Assembly: GCA_902702965.1 (NCBI GenBank)
Contig: CACRXP010000569.1
Location: 321,462 to 385,461, forward strand
DNA length: 64,000 nt
Direction: 5' to 3'
Source of the DNA: Spirometra erinaceieuropaei
Lineage: Eukaryota; Platyhelminthes; Cestoda; Diphyllobothriidea; Diphyllobothriidae
Part shown: positions 9,651-19,849 of the stretch, one piece after another
How the letters are laid out: every line of letters begins with the position of its first letter
Numbering within the stretch: the first letter of the stretch is position 1
Made by a program: the position numbers and the translations under genes
Notes under the pieces: generated by a model
The model's input: only the letters and a program-made list of their open reading frames with translations
Databases searched by the model: none
What the model was told of the DNA's origin: nothing

Positions 9651-12600
9651 TTGAAGGCATTGAAGGAAAACGATTTGTCCGTCTTCTGCTCAGTTGCTAA
9701 GAGGGCATGCTGGTTTCCGTAGAACTTGTATTTTTAGACTTCATCTGGGATCGAGTCGGCGTCCGGCACTTTTCAACCTAACTCTTATCGTTCTCCTGTG
9801 ATCGTCTCCTGCAAGGACGACGGGCGATTAAGACCAGCGCTGACTCCCATTGAGAAAAGTCTGTTAACGGACTCATAGCGAACTGATAGTGGATGAGTAA
9901 GAACGCCCCTGGGGTGGCAGACCCAGCGCTCTAAGACCTGCAGTTGCTCTAACAGCATGGTGGTTCATAAGTGAAGAAGAAGAGTCGAGCACTGGAACAC
10001 TTCGTTTATTATCCTGAGCTGTCAGACTCGTACAGGAGTCCATCGTCAGAGGTAGTGGTAGTGGCATGGTGGTGCAAACTGGATTGAGAAGAGGCTCAGC
10101 TGAGATGGTTTGAGGGCCGATAAACTGTTTGAGTTCCTAACGCAAGTTCTTTCTACCGCGGTCCATCTATTCTTGCACTTCCTCTAACTTTCGGACCGAC
10201 CGCTTCTTGCATTTCTCACAGCCTCTTACAGCTGGTGCAAGTACGCTGCCTTCTTTGTGGCGGCGATAGCGTTTTTGTAAATCTTGAAAAAGTGGTTTTT
10301 CACGTAGGACACGCATTATATTTTCGTGTCGCCCAACAAACCCAGCCGTTTTTGACACACAGACCCACGGACTTCACTGGCAGTGGCGTAGATAGCCTCC
10401 CACAGTCTGTTTCACATGCTACTAACTTTCTTACCCTCCATGACCAGAACGTGCTATAGGCTGTCCTTCTATTGATTAGATCCCATCCGCGTTCAGTATG
10501 GCCAAGCACTGCAGTGCCTGACTTCCTGGGTGAAGTCCACCTGAGGTCGTCCTTTTAATTGAATGGGCAGCCTTATCATCAAGGTGACTAGGCGATGTTT
10601 GGCACTCTGCGTCGCCCTTTGTTACTGGTATGCCACAACGTTCTTGCCCCCTGACAAACGCATAGTGCACACGTTGCCAGTTAGAAGAACATGTGGGTAT
10701 CCACCTGGTCTTTGCACGGTTATAAAGACAAAAGATACTTTTTGGCAGAGATTTTATGTTCTTCAGAGGTTTTCAACAATAGATGTATGTCGTTGTTACA
10801 GGTTCCGTTTTCGTGGCGACCAAGCACTCGTTCCCACGTAGCATGACCTGTGATGCTTCGTGTACTGAAGTTATCGAGAATCAGTCTGCTCGTCATCTGC
10901 ATGGATACGAGGAGGATGTTGACTATGCTAATCAATTTTTTCCGTCAGAGCAAAAGTCCTATCGTGTTGAGTTGACCGTCTCCTTTATATGTTACGGAGA
11001 ACAGTTCACTGACGATGTCATTGTTAATGACGGGGGTGACTGCAACATTCTGTCATCCTTTCTTTGAATTGCCACTGATGTGTCGTGTACCTCCTTTGTT
11101 CGGTCACTTTGTTCAGCGAAGACGGTTTCACTTAGGATTCCGACGCCCAAATTTTACCTTGTGTGTTTACCGGCGAGCGCACTGGTTCTCTTTTTTGCCC
11201 AGTTGACCATTAGGTCATCTAACAGACGACAAACATTCAAGACCGCCAGAGTGGCCAAAATAGTGAAAGTACTTCCTCGTAAAATTACAGCGGGGGTAAC
11301 TTGCGCCGCACCAGCCTTACTCCTCCCCTCGGTCCCTTCCTCATTGGCTGTTTCACGTGGGCTTCGTTCACGCGCGTCGCGAGATCGGTTCTCTCATCTG
11401 GTCTAACCCATCAACAGAAACGATTACTGGGGTGTGCCTGCCACGTGGAGCATTGCTCCAAGGATCCACGGATGTGTGCTCGGTGTCACCTAAGGGCCGA
11501 CTAGAAAGGGAGACTGGAGCTTCTGATGATTGATTAGGTAAGGAAAATAGACTTGTGTCATAAGTTTATTTATCTAATATCAGACAAATCGATTTATGAT
11601 TAGGACGATTGGCCGGAGAGGCCACAGGCCGATCCTCACGTAGACGTGATCAAATTCCTATCAAAGTTCAAAGCGCCGATAAGCTGGAAGAAACATTCGT
11701 TAATGTCACTACGACTTGGAGGAGAAGGATCTAGTTAAATTCCTCTTATTTTATGCATTTCTGACTTCTCCGTTGAGGATGTTTTGGTAGGCCCTCAGCT
11801 TCTTTCAGTTGGAAGCACGAAAGAAACAGTTTCACTTCATTTCTTTGTGCGTCTACGCTTACTCTCATCGGTTCCTGTAGCGCAAGTTGCATCGGTTAAA
11901 CCAGGCGACATCTTAGCACACCTTATAGCCCGGAAAAACACGGGTGAAACGGTCTACAGCTCCATGTCGGCCTGTTGGAAGGAAAAAGTCATAGTGCAGG
12001 TGCCGACCAGGCCTTCTGAGCGAGCCTTCAAGCATGGAAATTCCATTTAAACAAATCTCAGGAACTGTGAATTGAAATGGCTTTTAATTAGATAACCAGC
12101 CATTGAATGTGCCAGAAGCAATGGAAAGCATTGCCAGAGTTTGACATGGGTATCTCACATCGGCCGGCTGGTACCATGCGTACCAGAGTCATGTAGATTA
12201 AGGACCGACTGGGCGCAGGTGGGTGATAGGGTGCAGTTCATAAAATCCCATGCCACGACTGTTCCTACCCTTATGCAGGCTGGACAGCACAACGACTCAG
12301 CACAAACGAGCTTTCGGGAGAGGGTCTCCGCCGTCTCAAATTGCCACCCCCACCCTGGAGGAGGGCAACGAATTCGACTTCACGAGCACGCGTACAATGG
12401 CATGAGCCACCAAGAAGTCGCGACAGCAACTGCTGAAGGTCTGGGCGTCTGACAACGACTCAATAAGCAGGCACATCTATAGCGCAGCCAAATGACGCGG
12501 CCCAGTCCCCAGCCAATGGCGCACACCGACACCACACCGTGAGACCACTGAAGGTTAGACGGCGTTAGCCCTGCACAAGCACGGGCACTACTCCTTCCCC

Positions 12601-15250
12601 CTCCCCCATTGTTTGGCCACAGCACCATTCAGTTGTTCTTGCACCCTTTTTGGCCCTGCTGCTGGGATCCTGGACAAGATCCAGCGTTCTTCCAGTGGTT
12701 AAACGCTCATCTTTGCAAGATAGCCAAATCCTCTACGCGTGAAATAACTTTGCACAGACTACCTCTACGACGGTCAGCGTGCGTCCATCAACCTTCGAAA
12801 AGCCCACCAGTGGCGATGTGCCCTTTTCACCTTCCATCCTCTGAATTTCATAGCTACGACGCTTTTTCCTGCTGCTCTTAATCTCACTACACTATGAAAT
12901 ATCCTATAACTCATACGAAAAAATGGATTGCTTACTGATCGCTAACGGCTCCATGATAAATTATCGAAAATGACCGCCACTGAAGTAACTCTGGCAATAG
13001 GTTCAACGAGTAACCGCAATGAAGCTGCAGAAAACCGCCTCAGATTAATCGCCATGTGAGCAGACCTTTGTTATCAAGTGTGTAAACACAGATATTCTAT
13101 CAGCTCTTGCGGTAGCCGATGCCAGGTGCGACGACAAATTCCACGTTCCGCCTCTAGTCTGTGCACTCCGTTTGAAGGTGCGTCACCCAACGCGTTGAGA
13201 CTTGAAAGTCGCCTAAGTAGCGTGCCCAAACAAAGAGACCAAAAGCCGTGCAGCGTCATCCGGTTTAACCTTAAAACATGGCGGTGTGAGGGTGTCTCCA
13301 GAGTGGTTGAATACGCCTTCTGATTCGCACAGTGCCTGGGCGTTGTTAGAGGGTGGAGCTGTCCGTCCTGATCGATAGTATTCGGTACATCGTCAAATCA
13401 TACTCGTGGTGCGTTAGAAGAAGTCCGCTTTAGCTCGGACTCTCAAAAATGAGGGCGAATTGAGGAGACCGATTTTGGCTGTGTTGTCTAGGTTTTATTT
13501 TTCTCCGGCTGTATCATTCGAAGCAAACAGTTAAACAGTGAGGACTACAGGATCTACGAAGGAAAGTTGAAAAAACAATTAAAATATTGGAAGAATGCAA
13601 TTTTTCAGTCTGTCCTCTTTTGCAAGTTTTGTGGCCAATTTTGAAGGACGTAAACTACAATAACTGGACCTGACGATCATGGTTTCGCGAGAAAATATAT
13701 TCTTTATAAGGCCCTAACGCTTCATGATTTTGGATAAAAAAGGTTTTTTTACTAAAAGAAAGCCTTTTTTTATCAAAAATCCTGATTATTGAATTAGCGT
13801 AGTCCAAGTGCAATGTTCATCTCAGCGGACTTTTTACAGCATTCGTCGCATGTGTACACGTCTGTAAGTTGAAAAATTAGTGCAGAGACGTCTCGGAAAT
13901 CCTGGTACTCGTTTTAAATCTGCTGTCTGCAATGGGAGGCCTGCTTAATGCACAACACAGACTACAGTGCAGTACGTTGAAAAAAGTGAAATATGTCTGT
14001 AAGAGCCATAATTTTTTCTAGCAAGTAAACGCCAAGAATTTAATACAACCAGGAAGCTTCTCAAATGTAATTTCTCTCTGTCCTGCTCTCCCGCAACAAC
14101 GGCATTCCCCTCACTTACAAAACAACCGAATCCTGGAGGCTGTTTTGCAATGGACTCGGCTAATCTTTATCTCAAAATAAAACTTTTAACAACGATCGAG
14201 AAGTTTAGCACTTTGCTTCGCTGAGTGCAGGCGGTTTGCCGTTATGGCATCTTAATTTTATCTTCTCTAGAATAGGGTGGATCAATCAAATTAAATAAAA
14301 AAACAGAGAACAGTTGACATTTAGGTACCATTCCAGAAAACACTAAGGTTTTAGTGCGTTGAAGGCGTTGGACGACTATGCCGATCCTTCAGGATAGATC
14401 AAATTCCTAGATTTTGAGTTCGACCCGGTTTCGAGCTACAACCAAAGCAAAAACTCATCCGCAAAGTGATAAAAAACAGATATTTGTGGACTGACCATGT
14501 CTTTGCGAAAAGTGATCAGTGATCTCAGCTCCTTGATCGGTAACGAGGGAAAACCTTCAAATCAGAATTAAGGTCTTCGGTGTTTCGCATGGATAATCTT
14601 GCCTTTATTCACTTTTACTAGTTACACCACGAGATCAGAAAATCAGCGTGCTCTTTGAAGAGGGGAAAGCACGACTTACACCTCGTAGGCGACAAACCGA
14701 CTTTGGAATGCATCTTGAATTATTATAGTCAGAGTTCGAATCACGTCAGTGTTCTAAAGGCAAAAACTCTGTTCACTTTGGGGCGTTGTACCAAACCCGT
14801 CAAAAGATCCAGGTCTGCCTCAAAAAATTACTGAAGGTAGTTTTGTTTTACAGGCAAGTGACTCCCGAGACGTCTAAATACGAAATCCTTGTGAAAGCTC
14901 AATCAGAGTTAAACTTCATCTGGGACTTGTCATATTTATGGCTGACGATCGAGACTTTCGAAGCTTTCAGCTACAAGGACTACGTGTCGAAGGGCAGTCC
15001 TAATTTTAAACGACTTTTGGCGAAATAAATTGAGATCCTTCCGACAAAAGCCTTTAAATTATTTGAAAAACCAAATGGTTGTTTCTATTTTTCGAAATTC
15101 GGAAATACGCACTTATACGATTATACGATCGAGATACGAGGATTTGCTTAGTGAACCCTGTCATCCGCACCCTTGTAGTGCTCCTCCAGGCGCAGTCACT
15201 CATCAACTGTATTCTGCTTGCTTTCAATCTAATCCAGGGGCTTGAAATGA
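9651..15250. other. Intergenic, no gene recognised
   Basis: Many short open frames of about 60-110 codons occur, at a density expected by chance in DNA of this composition. None shows a recognisable domain or a convincing chain of splice sites. A 12-bp-stem hairpin lies at about 13731-13790. Nothing else is supportable. Confidence 0.5.
13731..13790. repeat. A/T-rich imperfect palindrome
   Basis: GGATAAAAAAGG is followed after about 20 bases by CCTTTTTTTATC, with weaker complementarity outside (ATTTTGG against CAAAAAT). It would form a hairpin with a 12-bp core. No neighbouring gene needs it as a terminator; it may be a small foldback remnant. Confidence 0.5.
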
Positions 15251-15470
15251 TTAAACGGCTGGGCACAGGAATACTGATCCTCCCCGTATTACAGGTGACC
15301 TCACACCAAATTTCGAAGGGAAGTGATACCTTTTCCTGGATCCTAACTTCAACCCTCGCCCTAAAACTAACCTCAATCGCAAAACTAACTCTAGCTCTGA
15401 CGCCCTGGAATTTAAGTTAAAGCCGCCTATAATAATTTTGGGGTCCATATTCCTGTGTCTAACCGGTTAA
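15251..15470. mobile_element. Telomere-like MITE, copy 2
   Basis: Imperfect terminal inverted repeats of about 40 bases: the left end reads TTAAACGGCTGGGCACAGGA and the right end, complemented, TTAACCGGTTAGACACAGGA. The interior (about 15343-15418) has degenerate CCCTAA-type units (AACCCTCGCCCTAAAACTAA), the telomere hexamer on the opposite strand. It matches the elements at 4033-4290 and 30155-30244 over its ends. It is short and non-coding and has no transposase. Confidence 0.7.
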
Positions 15471-18026
15471 ACACAGAAGATCATTAATTCTTATCTGAGA
15501 TTGTTAATATTATGCATGCCAAAAAGCGATGGGAAAATGATCTCTTTTAAAATGATGCAACAACCTTCTTATTTTGCCTATCAGTTAATAAATAGCCGTT
15601 ATCCTCGCTATCGAAATATAAGACCTCGGTAAAAATGTCTTATACATGTAGATGTCTTTTAGCCTGGTTCCCAGCATCAACAAAAGACTGGCGAAACTCT
15701 GTGCCTGTGTAACACTGCCCAGTAAAGAACTGTTAGCTAATGACACCTGTCATCACAGGAGGGAGTTGGACGGAGGCCGGAAACATGACTGCGTGGGGAC
15801 TAATTGAAGGCAAAGCACGCCAACACAAATTACAGTTGACCATTCACACTGAAGAAAGGAAAATGACTTCGGTATCTTCGGTACAAAAAGTTTCGTCCGA
15901 GGCACCACATAAATCTAATGGCTCGTGCCCGAGATCAGATTATTGAATACAAGATCGACCAGTGGACACATTGACCTTTCTCCGGCCTGAAAAGCCTTAC
16001 GTCGCCGCTTGGTCAGGTGTATCGGTCTGGAAAAAAACGAAAACTTAATAGTGAGTATGATGAACTCCCCCAGCCCTACATTCTCAAAATTTCAACAACA
16101 GAGATCATGATAGCACGGGGAGGGAGATGGAACGATCGCCCACTACTCCCGCACGATCAACCCCATGTACAGGAACGGTTAATGGCAATGCCATTTTGCA
16201 TGAAACTACTGTATCTAGATTCCCTACCTACTTAAGTCTCACACCAAGAGGATCGTGAGATGCGACTCCGGCGACCACCCACTGGTCAGGTCTGGAGGTA
16301 CGATTGGAGGTGGATCTGAGGGAATATTAGGCATGGTTGCAGACGTCTGCTGTTGTGTCGGTGTCCTTCTCAGACTTGGTGTTCCTGCTTAGGCGGGCGT
16401 AAGTATGGAGGCAAAGGCGAGTCGAGATGAGGCGTCATCCCTGCAGCATTTAGCGGCGGCCCGTAACGTTCAATCTGCTTAGAGGAACAAATGAACGGTC
16501 GTCCGAAAAGGTTACAGTTCGCGTCAAATCAGTCCTAACCAAAAGGAGCGTCAACATCCTCCATCTCATCGATGTGGGTTTCTGTGGACACTTAAACCCA
16601 AGAGGAATCAAAGCTGGGTGCACATTTCTCCCAATGGGTCCTTGAGAGGAAGAATGAAACGGCGCTTCAGTTGCCATCGACACTGGAAATGGCAAAGTTA
16701 AGAAGCTTAGTGGACCTCGAAAGAAATTAATGATTGACTCGTGCCCGTTGTCTGGGGGAAACTGGCTATAACTGATAGGCCTTAAGCCCCCTTTCTTCCA
16801 GGCTACAATTACCAGTCAGGGCTATCTGAAGGATAAGTTCCATGGGAACATTCAGCACAAACTGTAGCTTTTCATTTCAAGAGGCTGACACACGGAACCA
16901 CCTATTAACACAAAAACAACCTGTCATTACCCAGCAATCGGCGCCGAGTAGTGGATACACAAATGCGGCAGTCACCCTCTGTGATCACCGCATCTTCGTT
17001 GTCGTCGACCCTACCTACTTTAAAGGCACAGTTTTAGGAACCATGGAGATCGACGACAGAATGGCAGTCCGAATTTCAAAAGCCTGCCAGACCGACAACT
17101 TCACAACCCTCCTGCGGAGATGCCATGGCATTCTCTTCGATATCAATCTGAAGATGTGCATAGCCATCGTACTGACCACACTTTCTGTGGCGTCGAAGCC
17201 TGAAAGAGTCACCAATGGAAAGTGGAGGGCTCCACAAATTTTCTTTCGAATCCATTTAAATGATGCCGAAATTAGGGTGCCAAGAACTGGTTCCGTAATC
17301 AACTAGTAAGTACGACACTTTTGCAATCTGATTGCGATTGGGAAGCGACCTAGTAACATCGTATTTTACGAAAAGGTTTCTAAAGTTCCTAAAGCCAGGG
17401 GAGGCATAAAGAACGCTACAAAGACGCTTCGAAATCGACCCTTAGTTACTTCGAACTAAATCAGAAAACCTGAGATGCTCTCACCTGTATAATGCAGGCT
17501 TGTCGACTTGGCGCAAAAGGTGAGGCTGCACACCTCGATTTCCAAAGTGTGCAGGAAGCCAAGGAAGAGCAGCAGGAATGCATGACCGGAATTCCGACTA
17601 GCAGCACTACCAGCACCCATTTCCTTTCCATGTGTCCTCACTCTTAAGGTGCCCATGAACTTTCCAGGACACTGCGCCATTAGCCACAGTAAAAGTGCGC
17701 ATACTGCATTAAGGATTATCGCCAAAATGACCAGCTCTACCCCCACTTACCGGCAATTCGGACACATGTTTCTGCAGACCAAAAGTTCTTGCGAAAAGCG
17801 ATGCGACAGTTATTAACTGCTACAGCAGTTAACTACGTATATAGTAGAATAAGGTGAAACGTCGAACGTTTTTTCCGCCGTATGTTGCGTTGCTGCCTGA
17901 AGGGGAAGAAGTGTCTGGCTTATATATATTTAATGAGCTCCCTTGAGAATGAGTGCAAATGAGTATCGTGGGACGCCGAATGCATTAAGCTAGAAGCGAC
18001 TGGCCGATGGAAAAATGGGTAAGATG
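15471..18026. other. No gene recognised; two weak exon-like frames
   Basis: A 154-codon + strand frame (16842-17306) and a 96-codon - strand frame with a hydrophobic start (17746-17456) are the only notable open frames. Each ends next to a good splice-donor sequence, but neither has a recognisable domain or a partner exon. I do not call them genes. Confidence 0.4.
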
Positions 18027-18371
18027 TGGTTTGGTAGCCCCACCTGATGGACACAATACTGTTGGCGTTGGGGTTAAGGGTTAGGGTAAGGGGTTGTGGT
18101 TAGGCGTTAGGGTTAGGGGCTAGGGTTAAAGATTAGGGTTGGGTGCTAGGGTTTAAGATTAGAGGTTATAGTTAGGGTTTAGGATTAGGGGTTAACGCAA
18201 CTATTTCTCAATCATTCAGAGTACAACTGTGCATTCCCAATAGCTTTTCTTTGGCATACAACCACATGACCTCGTCGCCTGTGCGTTCCCCAGCCCCACT
18301 TCTAGAAACCCCTATTACCACCGATCCCGTATTTGAGGTGACTGGGGTTTGCTTACTTCAGGTGGGCTACA
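18027..18371. mobile_element. Possible second MITE with telomere-like core
   Basis: The left end GGTAGCCCCACCTGATGG is answered near the right end by TTCAGGTGGGCTAC, a 13-14 base imperfect terminal inverted repeat. Between them, 18061-18200 is a run of degenerate TTAGGG-type units (GGGTTAGGGTAAGG, GCGTTAGGGTTAGGG). The layout matches the other MITE family but the end sequences differ. The short ends make the boundaries uncertain. Confidence 0.5.
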
Positions 18372-19800
18372 TAACCACATCCGACAGAAAAATGTAACTG
18401 AATGAGATTCTCAGGTCACTAACCAGTTCAGTAACCATGTCTCAAAATTCCCTATCGTTTTTTCTCATGATTTAAATTAACCTTAAAAGACTTTAGTTAT
18501 TCGATAGAAATGAATTTATAACTGGATAAAAACTTTATTAACGCGGAGCGCATCAAATTACGTTGCTCGCTCGCACTCAGTCTCCTCCGAAAGTCCGGAG
18601 ACAAAAACTGAATAATTGAAGAAGAAGGCTGGCCGAGCACAGAGCCTCCATCTGTGAAAACTGAATAGTACCGGCTAACTCCGTGAACACAAATAAAGCT
18701 TACGCACAGACGAGATAGTGAACGATGAAAAGTCGACGCAACCAGCATTCTCATAGTTCATATGATCAGTGTGTCTTAGCATTTCCCTCCACTGAATAAT
18801 GACTCGCATGGCCTAAAATTCAAACGCACGCCCTTGTGACCAGGGGCCGTGTTCTAGAACGCTCGGCCACCGGGTCCCACTTCCTGCCATGACCAACTGC
18901 ACATACACACAAACCCGAGGCATGACTGATTCGTTCACTGCCCTCGCCAGAACCGCGTTTGAGCTCCGTTTTCAGAACTCAGCTATTCACGTTTAGACTG
19001 CCAATAAACGGACAATAGTAATCGTGAGACGGCCGTTTGCTCCTGTAGTCTACGCGGAATCACAACTACTAGGGAAGAACGCAGAATAGTGTCGTGTAGC
19101 AGTACGTCCTTTGAGGCAGAAACGGCCGGCTGGGGATGAACGAGATCCGTATGAAATTCTGGTTGGAATCAACTGCATCTCAAATAAATCCAACTGCAAT
19201 CAGGCTATGCGGACCGGTCGTATGCGCACAGAATAACTTCAGATAGGTCCCACAGTTGCCATGGTTCAAAGCTACCAAGCCAGTCACCCGCACAGAATTA
19301 CCTTCTCCGAGGCCCACCTTCTCCCTGGCGCTGACTGGAATTTTGTATTTCACTCTCCCCCTCCCCTCCCCAAACCCGAGCTATAGCATAATTATCTGCT
19401 TGCCCGTATCTTTTCATTCATTACTTCAATAGTCGTATAGATGTACCGACCTGAAGAGAATTTATCGGAAGCAGACGTATGCTCGCCAAATTGCCTTTTA
19501 CATTTTTCCATGGGGATCTTCACAACTCTAAATCCAACCCATTAAAATAATCTCCCACCTTTAAAATGTGGTTGGGCGCTTGTAGCCCGCCCACGCAGAG
19601 CATGCCCGCGTTCGATGAGACATGTCAGACATGTTCCAGCTGATTGGTGAAATACAAGCCAATGGCTGCGCAAATTCGGTGCCGTCGTGGCAACCATGTT
19701 AACGTCGCACGTGCGTCATTGTGTGACGGTTTTGTTCTGCTGCGGCTTAGTCGTCGAGGCGGAAAGGTTGTTCTCGAAAAGTTCCGTTTTGGTAACCGCC
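18372..19800. other. Upstream flank of the TAL gene
   Basis: No coding region is recognised. A SINE-like remnant lies at about 18818-18885. Just upstream of the TAL start, about 19570-19600 is GC-rich with a CCCGCCCACGC stretch that could bind Sp/KLF-type factors; this is inference from composition only, and no TATA box is obvious. Confidence 0.4.
18818..18885 (-). repeat. tRNA-derived SINE-like remnant
   Basis: On the - strand the sequence reads GGTGGCCGAGCG, close to a pol III A box of the Leu/Ser tRNA type, then after about 33 bases GCGTTTGAATTTTAGG, close to a B box (GGTTCGAATCC). The cloverleaf is not intact, so it is better read as a SINE head or tRNA pseudogene. Confidence 0.4.
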
Positions 19801-19849
19801 ATGGATTCATTAACAGAGGCCTTTTTTACAATCGACAAGGATCACACGG
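19801..19849 (+). CDS. TAL gene exon 1
   Basis: Codes MDSLTEAFFTIDKDHT and the first base of residue 17, the helix and first half of EF-hand 1. Two donors are possible: GT at 19850 (keeps GT-AG rules and frame with exon 2, residue 17 becomes Asp) or the stronger-looking GTAAGT at 19854, which would read the expected Gly-Gln but leaves the wrong phase for the exon 2 acceptor. Confidence 0.75.

Noticed and set aside
10783..11067. 94-codon + strand frame with acidic composition
   Set aside because: No recognisable domain, no splice signals of note; overlapping frames of similar length on both strands suggest chance.
16842..17306. 154-codon + strand frame ending beside GTAAGT
   Set aside because: Length is within chance for a window of this size, no domain recognised, and no matching acceptor exon found. 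Noted but not called a gene.
18061..18200. True telomere or chromosome-fusion scar
   Set aside because: The repeats are degenerate and short, recur in at least two other places and lie between inverted ends, so a mobile element is a better explanation.
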